Origin: Dactylorhiza incarnata
Lineage: Eukaryota > Streptophyta > Magnoliopsida > Asparagales > Orchidaceae
Assembly: GCA_033032865.1 (NCBI GenBank)
Contig: JAWHQI010000099.1
Location: 4,453,501-4,517,500 of the forward strand
Direction of reading: 5' to 3'
Length of the DNA: 64,000 bases
Shown: piece after piece, positions 1-11,215 of the stretch
How positions within the stretch are numbered: the first letter of the stretch is position 1
Layout of the letters: each line of letters starts with the position of its first letter
Notes under the pieces: model-generated
Seen by the model: the letters and a program-made list of their open reading frames with translations, nothing else
Told to the model about the DNA's origin: nothing
Databases searched by the model: none
Translations under genes and position numbers: made by a program

Positions 1-1609
1 TATTCTCTTTTCGTGAAGTCCTTTGTGCTTTGGAGGCATAGAAGAGAGGTTCGGTTTGGAGGAAGAAGAAGGCTAGATCCGCCATTGTTGGAGCACCAGA
101 GCTCCGTTCGCCGATCTGAGACCAGATCCGTGGAGAGGACTAGAAGGCGCTTCTTTCTATCCGTGCCTTTCAACCGATCCATGGCGAGGAAGAGAACTCC
201 TAGGGTAACGACATCTCTCCTCCCAGTTTTAGGATTCGTGCATGGCATCTATGCTTTTACTTTCACTTCTCTGAAATTTATGGCACCGGATCTCTCAAAT
301 GAGAGGGGTTTGGGTCGCCTTGGTTCAAGAAGAACCATCAGGTTGATTGAGTCCGTCCCCGACATGATTTTGCACTAGAGATCCGCTCCTCTAGTGGATT
401 AGGCATTTTAGGTTAAGCTGAAATCGTGACCGGTGGTCCGATTCGGTGATGTTGCTTAACGTGCATTTTAGGAATTTTGCTAGAAATCTGATGACGGCGA
501 AAACGTCGTATGTGTTGCCTTATGTTCGTGTGAGAATGAACGTTGGTTTGGAAATGGTAAATGTTATGTGTATGTGAAGTCGTGGCTTTGTCTTTGTGGT
601 CGGCTGGCTAGCACGTGAATGCTTGGATTCATGTGGCGAGAGTGTCTCGACAAGACAAGTCCCCTTCTGGGCTAACTGACAAGAACAAGTATGCTGGTGC
701 GCCCGTTGGCATGATGAGCCATGTAAGGGGTGAGGTCCCAGTGGAGTTCTTGGCTTTTGGCTTAGTGATTGTGGCGAGAACAAGTATGTTGATGCGCCCG
801 TTGGCAAGATGAGCCTTGTAAGGGGTGAGGTCTCAGTGGAGTTCTTGCCCTTGGGCTTGTACGCCCGTGGGAGGATTGATGAGTACCCTTGGATTGTTAT
901 GAAAAGTTGATGTGTGTTGTTATGTTAGAAGCATATGCCCCATAGGGTTACTTGGGTGAAACCCAGGTTTGCATACATGCTGTATTGCTAGATCCCCTTA
1001 CTTTTATTGCTCAACATAGAAACGTGGATGATGATTGTGACACTCATGCCTGTCATGTTTATGTTAATACTGTTTATTACATTTGCATACGAAGTGCTGA
1101 CTTGCAGGGTGATGTAGTTCCCCGGGGTCCGCTAGGACGACGGGGAGGAGGGGTGTTGTTACACCGTTGTTGGTAAGCAAAAGCTGACTCTCGTAATACC
1201 ATTCTTTGTGATTTGGATGCACGGCAAGGATCGCATGCTGGACCTAGCTCGCCGACCAGAAAGTCCTAAGCATCATGAAGTGCACTTTTCATGCTTTCTT
1301 GTTTGATTATGATGTCTCTACCTATTCCGGCTTGCATGTCGAGGTAGCTTAGCTTTGTGATGATCTGTTGGACATTTCTATGCCCTTTTGTTTTGACTTG
1401 AGTATGAGTCTTTTAAGGCCTTAAGCCCGTAGTACTCTTATGTAGATGTGGACAACTTCTGTGGTTTATTTATTGTTTTCGCTTTGTTGGTTCTGTGTTT
1501 TGAGATGGTTAGATCTATATCACATTTTAATACTAAAGTTGTGGCAATTATATGTTGTGGGGTCCCGGCCTGACCCATATTATATAGTCATTGCAGGGAA
1601 GGTGTTAGA
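1..1609 (+). repeat. 5' LTR (3' three-quarters) of the Tekay-like element
   Basis: Matches the 3' LTR from about 7072 to 8664 with scattered substitutions and ends TGTTAGA where the 3' LTR ends TGTTACA. It contains a duplicated block of about 95 bp (two copies of GCGCCCGTTGGCA at 699 and 794). The open frames in it, including one at 13-378, are not supported as genes because they are LTR sequence and are not kept intact between the two LTRs. Confidence 0.88.
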
Positions 1610-1612
1610 ATT

Positions 1613-1625
1613 TGGTATTAGAGCC
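1613..1625 (+). other. Primer-binding site (initiator Met tRNA type)
   Basis: TGGTATTAGAGCC lies 3 nt after the LTR end and differs by one base from TGGTATCAGAGCC, the usual plant complement of the initiator methionine tRNA 3' end. Confidence 0.85.
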
Positions 1626-1780
1626 AGGTTAGCGTTGTTGTTGAGGTTTAGCATGTTCGAATCGCGTTAAGAGGTTGTCCACATAGGAGTACCTTGCGGG
1701 ACCATGAATGTCCTTGCATTCGAGTCTTACGAATAGAGTTTGATTTGTTTTTTCTTGCTTATGCTAGGATGGTGGTGACG

Positions 1781-2881
1781 ATGCGGGGACGTCGAGGCGT
1801 CAAGAGGAGCCGTCGGCAAGCAGTGCAACGACCCCATCCCTTGTGAATATGGGTGTGTCCCCGACAGACTTTTGTCGCATGCTTGCAGAGGCAATGGTGG
1901 CGGCTCAAGCTGCGACAATGCCATAGATTGCGACGCCTATTGTGCAGGCTGCGACTCCTGTTACTCCGGTCACTGTGATGCCGGAGGTGGGAGTAAGGCA
2001 GGTAGAGCCGTTTGCCGAGAGAGCGATTGGGCAAGGAGATCGTCAGATGAAGTACTATCTGAGTTTCCATCCTCCGACGTTCAAAGGAGTTGGCTCTCTG
2101 ACGGACGTCGAGGATTGGTTGGCGAGAATTCAGGAACTCCTGAAAATGGCAGAGACCCCAGAGAACAAGAAGTCCCAGTTCGCAACATTTATGTTAGAAG
2201 TCGACGCCAAGCTTTGGTGGGTGAATCATAGCGATCGTCATTTCCTTGGACGTGCCCCATCCATGGAAGAGTTCGGGAATGCCTTCCTGAAGAGCTATAT
2301 CCCTTCTTCGACGAGGTTAGCCCTTTAGCGGCAGTTCTTGCACTTGGTGAAGCACGAGAAGATGGTAGACGAGTACTTGCAGGAGTTTACTCGGTTGGGT
2401 CGTTACGTGAGAACGACCATGACAGATGATGAGGAGAGGGATAATCTCTTCTATTAGGGTCTGAGAGAGAATTTAAGGCAACCTCTGATAGCCTTAAAGA
2501 ATGTGGGGTTCAATGAGTTAGTTGAAGCTGCTCAAACTTTGGAGACGATATGGAGCGAACCCAGCGCCGCAAGGGCTTGGCGGCAAAGCAGGGAGAAAGT
2601 AAGCCATCTCAGTCTCAGGGGAAGTCTGAGAAAAGTTGGTGGAAGAAAAAGCCCCATCCTTTTAGGACTGGCGAGAGGAGCGGTGCGGCTTCTGGAGAGT
2701 TCCGTTCCAAGGGGCCATTGACATGCTACAAGTGTGGCAAAGTGGGCCACATAGCTCGAGTCTGTTTCGAGAGTGGAGTTGAGCCAGAGCAGAGGCAGGA
2801 GCAGTCGGTGCGTTCTGGTCCTAGTGTTGGGGAGAAAGGGAAGGCGGCGGAGTACAGTGCTTCCCGTTTCCCTCCTGTGTA
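1781..2881 (+). pseudogene. Tekay-like gag, broken
   Basis: Capsid-nucleocapsid polyprotein remnant. One frame from about 1850 to 2550 holds the retrotransposon gag core (PPTFKGVGSLTDVEDW, then VDAKLWW), with in-frame stops near 1924, 2326 and 2455. Around 2550 the frame shifts, and the new frame (2550-2882) is rich in Lys, Ser and Gln and ends with a zinc knuckle CYKCGKVGHIARVC (CX2CX4HX4C), which binds RNA in the family. The start is uncertain: ATGs at 1769 and 1781 are in yet another frame. At least three stops and one frameshift make it non-functional. Confidence 0.8.
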
Positions 2882-2976
2882 GCATAGAGCGTTCAACCTC
2901 GGGCAACAAGAAGCGATTCGTCAACCTGACGTGGTGACAGGTACGAAAGTTCAGAGTTTCGCTTAATAGTTTTAAC

Positions 2977-3294
2977 TTGTTGCGACCTTTCATATTCGTT
3001 ATATGCGTGTTAGGCTTCATGCTAGTTTCTGGCTATCCCTCTAGAGTGTTGTTCGACACGGGAGCGTCACGCTCTTTTCTCGCAGAAAGCTTTACCCGGA
3101 GGATCAGTGTTGAGATGGTCGAGGCAGAGGCGGAGCTCAGTGTGCGCATGCCGAATGGGTCTTTCATGACCACTGGAAGGAAAGGACGCATTATGCTGAG
3201 GATTTGCGAGTGTGATTTCGAGTTGGTAGCAGCAATTCTACCATTAGCCGAATTTGACATCATCCTGGGGATGGATTGTCTTGTAGAGCAATGA
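2977..3294 (+). pseudogene. Tekay-like aspartic protease segment
   Basis: Contains the retroviral-type aspartic protease active site VLFDTGASRSF and the downstream hydrophobic-glycine motif (DIILGMD), the expected pair for one protease monomer. It is in the same frame as the RT segment that follows and is cut off from it only by a TGA at 3292-3294. Protease would process the gag-pol precursor in the particle. It appears to begin shortly downstream of the gag zinc knuckle with no clear start of its own. Confidence 0.8.
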
Positions 3295-3312
3295 GCTAGT
3301 ATTGACTGCCTG

Positions 3313-4980
3313 TTGAAGGTGGTGACCTTAAGGAGTGAAGGAAGAGCGGAGGTCGAGTTCGAGGGCCTATGCGGAGTGGCCTGCTCCCTGATTTCCGTCG
3401 TGCAAATGGTGCGTGCGGTGAATCAAGGAGGTGAGGCATTTGTCACTTTGTTGGAGACTCACTCCACAAAGTTGGCGATTGGAGAAGTACCGGTGGTGGA
3501 GGAAATCGAGGATGTGTTCCCTGAGGAGCTTCCGGGAGCACCTCCTCAGCATAAAATCCACTTTTCAATTGAGTTGGTGTCGGATGCGAGGCCGGTGTTG
3601 CATCCTCCATTTAGGATGGCACCGAAGGAACTGGCCGAGTTAATGGTGCAGTTGCAAGAGTTGCTCGAGCAGGGGTACATTAGGCCCAGCTCCTCACCAT
3701 GGAGTGCGCCGATGTTGTTCGTTAAGATGAAGGATGGTAGTATGCGGCTGTGCATAGACTATCGCGAGTTGAATAAGTTGGCCATCAAGAATAAGTACCT
3801 GATTCCGCGGATCGATGATTTGTTCGATCAGTTGGTGGGGTCGACGGTGTACTCCAAGTTGGACTTAAAGTCGGGTTACTATCAGTTGAGGATTCGAGAA
3901 GAGGATATTCCCAAGACGGCGTTTGGGATGAGATATGGTCATTTTGAGTTCTCGGTGATGCCGTTCGGTTTGACGAACGTGCCATCAGTGTTCATGGATT
4001 TAATGAATCAAGTGTTTCGACAATACCTGGTTTCGTTCGTGGTGGTGTTCATTGACGACATCTTAGTGTATTCAAAGTCGAAGGCGGAGCATGAGTCTCA
4101 TCTGAGAATAGTGTTGCAGACATTGAGGGAGAACCAGCTTTATGCGAAGTTCTCAAAGTGTGTGTTCTGGATCGGGAAAGTGGCATTCTTAGGCCACGTG
4201 ATTAGTGGAGATGGGGTGGCGGTGGATCCTGCGAAGATTAAAGCCACTAGAGATTGGCCTGTACTAAGAACCGTGGCGGAAGTTCGGAGTTTCCTTGGAC
4301 TAGACGGTTATTATAGAAGGTTCATTGAGAACTTTTCGCGGATGGCTTTGCCCCTCACCACTCTTACCGGAAAGGACCAGAAGTTTGTGTGGACGCCGGA
4401 GTGTGCCCGTGCATTCGAGACCTTGAAGGAAAGATTGATGTCTGCTCCAATCCTAAGTCTTCCTAGTGGGACTGAGGGATTCCAAATTTTCAGCGACACG
4501 TCAGGGTGCGGTTTAGGTTGCGTGCTTGTGCAACATGACAACATGATAGCTTATGGGTCGAGGCAGCTAAAGCCTCATGAGAGAAATTACCCCGTCCACG
4601 ACTTGGAGTTGGCAGCGGTAATTTTTGCGTTGAAATTGTGGCGGCACTACGTCTATGGTGCGATGGTTGAAATCTTCACTGACCACAAAAGCTTGAGGTA
4701 TCTTTTAGATCAGAAGGATCTTAACATGAGGCACCGTAGGTGGGTCGAGTTCCTTGGGGACTACGACGTAGCGATTCAGTATACGCCATCCAAGGCCAAT
4801 GTGGTGGATGACGCCTTGAGTAGGAAGTACTCTGGGCAAGGAAATTGGATTGAAGCGCATGATGAGCATTTGTTGCAAGAGTTTGACTATCTTGGCATTG
4901 TATATGTGGCTAAGGGTGAGTCCAGCATAGCTCGGCTGAATTGGATCGAGATGCAGTGTGATCTAGTAGATCGAATTTGA
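3313..4980 (+). pseudogene. Tekay-like reverse transcriptase-RNase H segment
   Basis: An open frame of 555 codons, the best-kept part of this element. From N to C: protease-RT linker; RT with [10 protein letters not shown], the PFGLTN block and catalytic FIDDILVYS; then RNase H with [13 protein letters not shown], the ELAAV block and TDHKSLRYL, and the tether region ending near VVDDALSRK. These enzymes copy the element RNA into cDNA. It ends at a TGA at 4978-4980; the frame then continues for about 100 nt before shifting near 5075 into the integrase frame. Confidence 0.88.
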
Positions 4981-5050
4981 GAGGCAACCAGTGCAGACGA
5001 AGATTGTCAGCAATTGGCATTGGAAGCTCTAGCAAAGCAAAGGCAGTGCA

Positions 5051-6466
5051 TTGGAGATGGTCAGTGGACTTTTAAAGAGAAATGGAAGGGTGTTTATCCC
5101 TCGTTTTGGCAAGCTCCGTGATGAGTTGATGTTTGAGGCTCACTTCACGAAGTACTACATTCATCCAGGAAGTACGAAGATGTACTTGGATTTGAAGAAA
5201 TCCTTTTGGTGGCCTGGGATGAAGCGGGATGTAGCTTTGTATGTAAGCCGGTGTCAGACGTGCGCCTTAGTGAAGGTGGAATGCTAAAGGTCCGGTGGAT
5301 TCTTGAAACCTCTTCCTATCCCCGAGTGGAAATTCGACGACATCTCCATGGATTTTGTGCATGGTTTACCTCGATCGCGGCAAGGTAACGATGCGATTTG
5401 GGTGATTGTGGATCACCTGACCAAGGTAGCCCACTTCATTCCAAATTGGAAGGACGATAGCGTGGAGAAGCTCGTGGAGATTTATGTTCGAAACATTGTG
5501 CGGTTGCACGAAATTCCAAAGAGCATCATTAGTGATCGCGATGGAAGATTCACGTCCAAGGACTGGAGGTTAGTGCAGCAAAGTTTGGGCACAAAATTGA
5601 AGTTTAGTACCACGTTCCATCCGCAAACCGATGGCCAAACGGAGAGAACGAATCGTACGATGGAGGACATGTTGAGAATGTGTGCTCTTGATTTCGGTAA
5701 AATTTGGGAAGACCACCTCTTCATGGTGGAGTTTGCCTACAACAATAGTTTTCAGGCGAGTATCAAAATGGCACCATATGAGGCTTTGTATGGAAGGAGG
5801 TGTCGAATGCCGATTTCTTGGATAGAGGCGGGAGACACTCAAATGTTAGGAAAAGAAGTGGTGGCAGACGCTTGTGAGTTGGTGGGAACGATCCAGGAGC
5901 GCATGAAGGTTGCTCAGGATCGGCATGCAAAGTATTTTAATGCATGCCACATAAATGTAGAGTTTGCGGTGGGCGACATGGTCTACTTGAAGATCAAGCC
6001 TTTCAAAGGCGTTTCACGAATTCGACGACTCAAGAATTTGAGTCCGAGATACTTGGGTCCGTTTAAGGTTACAGAGCGCATAGGCAAAGCGGCCTATCGG
6101 TTGGCGTTGTCCATAGAGCTAAGTGGATTACAAGATGTATTTCATGTTTCGGTGCTGAGGAAAGCATTGGTGGAGCCGGAGGATGTGGTTGAGTCTTCGA
6201 CAGTTCGTGTAACCGAAGATCTGAGGACGATAGTTCGTCCGGTTTGCGTGGACGATTCTGAAGTCCGGCAGTTGCGTAACAAAGAGGTCAAGCTGGTGAA
6301 AGTGCGTTGGGATAATTGCGGATGAGACGAGTTCTCATGGGAGCGAGAGCAAACAATGCGGGATAACTTTCCGAAACTGTTCGTTTCAGGTATGTGTCTT
6401 AGTTATGTTTTCGTTAACGTTTTAAATTTCGAGGACGAAATTCTTTTAAGGGGGGTGGATTTGTAA
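5051..6466 (+). pseudogene. Tekay-like integrase with chromodomain-like tail
   Basis: Integrase in order: zinc-binding region (a His near YYIHPGS, then CQTCA), catalytic core with Asp in WVIVDHLTK, Asp in ISDRDGRF and Glu region TDGQTERTNRTMEDM, then the C-terminal domain (LSPRYLGPFKV, LQDVFHVSVLRK). A TAA at 5285-5287 breaks the zinc region from the core. A TGA at 6323-6325 replaces a probable Trp just before the final VRW...WERE...PKLF stretch, which resembles a shortened chromodomain. The frame would end inside the start of the 3' LTR, which is usual for chromoviruses. Confidence 0.85.
6448..6459 (+). other. Polypurine tract
   Basis: AAGGGGGGTGGA directly before the 3' LTR start TGTAACAACCC; this is the plus-strand primer site. 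GAGGACGAAATTCTTTT upstream is the usual chromovirus flank. Confidence 0.8.
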
Positions 6467-8664
6467 CAACCCAAGTTTTCTGTATCTGGGAGCTAGCGCC
6501 GGCGTTAGGTGTTAATGCAGGCGTTAGCTGCAGCCCCTTTTGCGATTGTGTTAGTCGAAGGGAGTTCGTCAAACGGAGTTCGACGAAGAGAGTTCGGAAC
6601 CGCTGGGACGTTGAGTTGGCTTTGTTCGTCGAACGGAGTTCGAAAATGGGAGTTCGTCGAAGGGAGTTCGACGAAGGGAGTTCATCGAATGCAGTTTTAT
6701 GAAAGGAGTTCAGAACCGCTGGGACGTTGAGTTGACTTCGTTCATCGAAGGGAGTTCGACGAAGGGAGTTCGTCAAACACAGTTCGACGAAGAGAGTTCG
6801 GAACCACTGGGACGTTGAGTTGGCTTCGTTCGTCGAAGGGAGTTCGACGAAGGAAATCTCGTCGAAGGGAGCTCATCGAAGGGAGTTCGACGAAGGGAGT
6901 TCGTCGAAGGGAGTTCGACGAAGAGCAGACGCGGGCGCTAGCGCTAACGCCGGCGTTAGCTGACGGAATCTGTTCCGTAAGTAGCATTTCCTGGACGTAC
7001 GATCTGTTTGGATCTTGACTCTACGGTCTAGATAAGTGCGTCCTAAAGTTTTATTTAGGGCAGAGAAGTTATATTCTCTTTTTGTGAAGTCCTTTGTGCT
7101 TTGGAGGCGTAGAAGAGAGGTAGGGTTTGGAGTAAGAAGAAGGCTAGATCTGCCATTGTTGGAGCACCGGAGCTCCGTTTGCCGATCCGAGACCAGATCC
7201 GTGGAGAGGACTAGAAGTGCCTTTCAACCAATCTATGGCGAGGAAGAGAACTCTTAGGGTAATGACATCTCTCCTCCCGGTTTTAGGATGCGTGCATGAC
7301 ATCTATGTTTTTACTTTCTCTTTTTTGAAATTTATGGCACCGGATCTCTCAAATAAGAGGGGTTTGGGTCGCCTTGGTTCAAGAAGAACCATCAGGTTGA
7401 TTGAGTCCATCCTTGACATGATTTTTCACTAGAGATCCGCTCCGTTAGTGGATTAGGTATTTTGGGTGAAGCCAAAATTGTGACCGGTGGTCAGATTCGG
7501 GGATGTTGCTTAATGTGCATTTTAGGGATTTTGCTAGAAATCTGATGACCGCGAAAACATCGTATGTGTTTCCCTTATGTTTGTGTGAGAATGAACGTTG
7601 GTTTGGAAAGGGTAAATGTTATGTGTATGTGAAGGTGTGGCTTTGTCTTTGTGGTCGGCTGGCTAGCCCGTGAATGCTTGGATTCATTTGGGGAGAGTGT
7701 CCCGGCAAGACAAGTCCCCTTCTGGGCTAACTGACAAGAACAAGTATGCTGGTGCGCCCGTTGGCATGATGAGCCATGTAAGGGGTGAGGTCCCAGTGGA
7801 GTTCTTGGCTTTTGGCTTAGTGATTGTGGCGAGAACAAGTATGCTGATGCGCCCGTTGGCAAGATTAGCCATGTAAGGGGTGAGGTCTCAGTGGAGTTCT
7901 TGGCCTTGGGCTTGTACGCCCGTGGGGGGAATGATAAGTACCCTTGGTTTGTTATGAAATGTTGATGTGTGTTGTTATGTTAGAAGCATATGCGTCATAG
8001 GGTGCCTTGGGTGAAACCCAGGTTTGCATACATGCTGCATTGCTAGATCCCCATACTTTTACTGCTCAACATAGAAACGTGGATGATGATTGTGACACTC
8101 ATGGCTGTCATGTTCATGTTAATACTGTTTATTACATTTGCATACAAAGTGTTGACTTGCATGGTGATGTAGTTCCCCGGGGTCCGCTAGGACGGCCGGG
8201 AGGAGGGGTGTTGTTACACCGTTGTTGGTCAGCCAAAGTTGACCCTCATTATACCATTCTTTGTGATTTGGATGCAGGGCAAGGATCGCAGGTTGGACCT
8301 AGCTCGTCGGCCAGAAAGGCCTAAGCTTCATGAAGTGCACTTTTCATGCTTTCTTGTTTGATTATGATGTCTTTAACTATTCCGGCTTGCATGCCGAGGT
8401 ATCTTAGGTTTGTGATGATCTGTTGGACATTTCTATGCCCTTTAGTTTTTACTTGAGTATGAGTCTTGTAAGGCCTTAAGGCCGTAGTACTCTTATGTAG
8501 ATATGGACAACTTCTGTTGTTTATTTATTGTTTCTGCTATGTTGGTTCAGAGTTTTGAGATGGTTAGATCTATATCACTTTTTAATATTAAAGCTGTGGT
8601 GATTATATGTTGTGGGGTCCCGGTCGTACCCATATTATATAGTCATTGTAGGGGATGTGTTACA
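6462..8664 (+). repeat. 3' LTR of the Tekay-like element (2203 bp)
   Basis: Begins TGTAACAACCC after the polypurine tract and ends GTGTTACA, giving matching TGTAACA/TGTTACA termini. The first 600 bp (6462-7071) have no counterpart in the window because the matching part of the 5' LTR lies outside. It contains the TTCGTCGAA array and the same duplicated 95-bp block as the 5' LTR. Confidence 0.88.
6550..6930 (+). repeat. Array of TTCGTCGAA/TTCGACGAA units in U3
   Basis: Irregular tandem repeats built from GAGTTCGTCGAAGGGAGTTCGACGAA. TTCGACGAA is the reverse complement of TTCGTCGAA, so adjacent units can pair as stems. The region also has a higher-order unit ending GGAACCGCTGGGACGTTGAGTTG, seen near 6595, 6715 and 6800. 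It sits in the U3 part of the LTR. Confidence 0.8.
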
Positions 8665-8934
8665 ATTGAGCTCAATTGGTGATGAGAAGTGAAAGAACTA
8701 TATAGTTAAACGTGCTCAGGCTGGAGTAGTACTGGGATGGGTGACCTCCTGGGAAGTCCCCGTAGAGGCGCTTAACTGTATCACTTCTCACCAACGGGAG
8801 GCTGTGGCCCCAACAACCCGCCTGTGGGCTGGAGTGAGGTTGGTGTGCTTGGGCTGCAGCCCGGTAACGGTCGCCAGGTGAGGCTGGTAGTGGATGTTGT
8901 CCTGATGGTAAGTCCAGGGCCTTGGGACGTTACA
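8665..8934 (+). mobile_element. Cassandra-like LTR with 5S rRNA-derived sequence
   Basis: About 270 bp joining the 3' end of the Tekay-like LTR and ending GGACGTTACA. It contains a 5S rRNA-like 3' half. Short elements with 5S sequence in their LTRs are known in plants as Cassandra. No primer-binding site follows, so this is probably a solo or truncated LTR. The left boundary is uncertain because the preceding TGTTACA could belong to either element. A 5S-derived SINE is the alternative. Confidence 0.65.
8704..8763 (+). promoter_or_regulatory. 5S-type internal Pol III promoter (A box, intermediate element, C box)
   Basis: AGTTAAACGTGCTCAGGC matches the 5S A-box region, followed by GGAGTAGTACTGGGATGG (intermediate element) and GGTGACCTCCTGGGAAGTCC (C box). 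The first half of a 5S gene is missing, so it is not a 5S gene, but all three internal control elements look preserved. Confidence 0.75.
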
Positions 8935-9077
8935 AGATGTGGAGGTCTCGACGGACTCCATGGTGGTGGTTTGTCAAGTCATGGGGGGCGTTCGAGGTAA
9001 ATGAGTCGACTCTTCAACGATAACTGGAAAAGGTCAAAGGGATTATAGGGCAGTTCTGCACATTCTTAATCCGTCAC

Positions 9078-10492
9078 GTGGCAAGGGAGGAGAGTGTCGC
9101 GGAGGACCTCCTAGCCAAGTTCGGTCCCAAGGCAGGAGTTACGGTGTCGGACCTCTTCCGACCGTCCATCGAGGAGGGGGAACTGATGGAGGTAGACCAA
9201 CGGGCATCATGGATGGACCCCTTTATAACCTTCCCGACGTCCGGGAAGTTCCCTGAGGGGGGTATGGACAAACGACGATTCAGGTATAAGTCGGCATATT
9301 ACTCTTTGCATGCATGAGGACTATATCACAAGATGCTCTTGGGGCTCCTAGCCCGTTGTGTGTCGGAGGAGGAGATCCCAAGGGTCCTGGAGGAGATCAA
9401 CTCAGCGAGTGTGGCAGTCACTCTGGGAGCCAAACCTTGGAGGGGAGAGTGCTGAGGCAAGGCTACTTTTGGCCTACCCTCAACAAGGATGCAGCAGAGT
9501 TCGCAAGGAAGTGCTCAAAGTGTTAGCTATTCTCCCCTCTCCAGCTCTTGCCGGCCAAAAGACTCTGAACCATCACAGACCCCTGGCCCTTTGCAATATG
9601 GGGGTTGGGCCTGGTCGATCCTTTCTCCCAAGCAAGTGGTCAAAGAAGGTTCTTGCTAGTGATGATCGATTATTTATCCAAGTGGCTGGAGGTAAAGGCG
9701 CTGCACAAGGTAACATCCCAAGTAGTGAGAAATTTTATATGGGGTAAAATAATTTGCAGGCATAGGCTCCCACTAGCCATAGTTACAGACAATGGGCCGC
9801 AGTTTGAAAGTGATGAGTTCATCAGCTTTTGCACCCAGCTTGGCATAGATCTTCGGTTCGCATCGGTCCACCACCCGAGGAGCAATGGGAAAGTGGAGGG
9901 GGCAAATCAAATAATTGTGAACTTGCTGAAGAAGAAGGTCGAGAACCTCAGGGGCAATTGGGCAGATCAGTTACCCTCGGTCCTCTGGGCCTTGAGGACC
10001 ACTCCAAACACAGCCATGGGGGAGACTCCGTTCAAGCTCTCACACGGGTCCGAGGTCGTCCTTCCAATAGAGTTCGTGGTGAAATACCCCAGGGTGGTCG
10101 CTGCAGGTGAAGGGGATGAAGAATGGATAGTGGAGAATGAGGTAGAGCAAAGGCTATCCTTGGACCTAGTGGAAGCACTCCGGGACTTAGCCACAGTCTG
10201 ACAGGAGGAAGTCAAGCGGCGGATGGCTCGGTACTTCGACAAAAATATCCGAGTAAAGCAGTTCGAGAAAGGAGATCTAGTCCTGAAAAAGGTTGACGCG
10301 GCCAGGAGAGGGGCCGCGGTAGGAAAGATCGATCCCAACTAGGAAGGGTCGTACATTGTAGATGAAGTGATCAAGTCGGGAGGGTACCACCTCCAAGATG
10401 TGGAAGGGGTACCTCTCTATCAGGCTCGGATTGGGGACGACCTAAAGCGTTTCTACCCTTACACTTTTCATATTGATTTGTTATATATTTGA
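9078..10492 (+). pseudogene. Tat-like pol remnant: RNase H-integrase linker and integrase
   Basis: Frames around 9078-9320 resemble the linker between RNase H and integrase (WMDPFITF, then YKSAYYSLHA). A zinc-finger remnant follows near 9460-9526 (YFWPTLNKDAAEFARKCSKC). The catalytic core is at 9605-10201, with Asp in VMIDYLSKW, Asp in VTDNGPQF and Glu in NGKVEGANQ, then GETPFKLSHGSE, which is typical of Tat/Athila-type integrases. After a TGA at 10199-10201 the same frame continues to 10492 with another stop near 10339, covering the C-terminal domain. Several shifts between 9300 and 9600 separate the pieces. Confidence 0.8.
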
Positions 10493-10534
10493 CTCATCAC
10501 GTGTTGGTTTTAATGTTTCTTATAAGCATGGGTC

Positions 10535-11215
10535 CTCGAATTGTTTTATGCTAGAATGCCCAGGACGATCCCGCTGCCGAGCTCTCTCTAGCCGGTGGGT
10601 CAGGTTGATCTTGTGGAGAGGCTGACAAGGTAGAAAATATTTTGTGTTGGATTGCCCCGGACGATCCCGCTGTCGGGCTCTCACTAGCCAGTGGGTCATG
10701 TTGATCTCACGGAGAGGCTGGCAAGAAGCAAATGTTTTATGCTGGAATGCCCCAGATGATCCCGCTGCTGGGCTCTCACTAGCTGCTGGGTCAGGTTGAT
10801 CTCGGGGAGAGGCTGGCAAGGTAGCAAATGTTGTATGCTGGAATGCCCCGGATGATTCTGCTGCCGGGCACTCACTAGCCGGTGGGTCAGGTTGATCTCG
10901 CGGAGAGGCTGGCAAGGTAGCAAATGTTTTATGCTGGAATGCCCCGGATGATTCCGCTGCCGGGCTCTCACTAGTCGGTGGGTCAGGTTGATCTCGCGGA
11001 GAGGCTGGCAAGGTAGCAAATGTTTTATGCTGGAATACCCTAGATGATTCCGCTGTCGGGCTCTCACTAGCTGGTGGGTCAGGTTGATCTCGCGGAGAGG
11101 CTGGCAAGGTAGCAAATGTTTTATGTTGGAATGCCCTGGATGATTCCGCTGCCGATCTCTCACTAGCCGGCGGGTCAGGTCGATCTCGCGGAGAGGCTGA
11201 CAAGGACACGGTTTA
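10535..11215 (+). repeat. 96-bp tandem array, 7 copies
   Basis: The unit start GCTGGAATGCCCC recurs at 10550, 10646, 10741, 10837, 10933, 11029 and 11125, spacing 95-96 bp. Units contain CCGGTGGGTCAGGTTGATCT and GGAGAGGCTGGCAAGGTAG. Because 96 is divisible by 3, two long minus-strand open frames (10520-11209 and 10696-11247) run through it as 32-codon repeats. Tandem repeats between pol and 3' LTR are known in Tat elements and can seed satellites. Confidence 0.9.

Larger units (their letters stand above)
1..8664 (+). mobile_element. Tekay-like Ty3/Gypsy chromovirus, degenerate, 5' end outside window
   Basis: An LTR retrotransposon in the order LTR, primer-binding site, gag, protease, RT-RNase H, integrase, polypurine tract, LTR. 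Sequence 1-1609 is repeated at about 7072-8664, which shows that the first stretch is the rest of the 5' LTR. The RT-RNase H-integrase order is that of Ty3/Gypsy. The integrase tail with a chromodomain-like end (VRW...W.RE...NFPKLF) and the GAGGACGAAATT motif before the 3' LTR fit plant chromoviruses of the Tekay/Del type; that lineage call is from memory of the family, not from a tree. Coding regions carry several stops and frameshifts, so this copy is dead. Confidence 0.85.

Noticed and set aside
13..378. 121-codon open frame at the window start
   Set aside because: Lies in the 5' LTR; the matching part of the 3' LTR breaks the frame, and no domain is recognisable.
8704..8763. A functional 5S rRNA gene
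   Set aside because: Only the 3' half is present and it has substitutions; it is embedded in an LTR-like unit.
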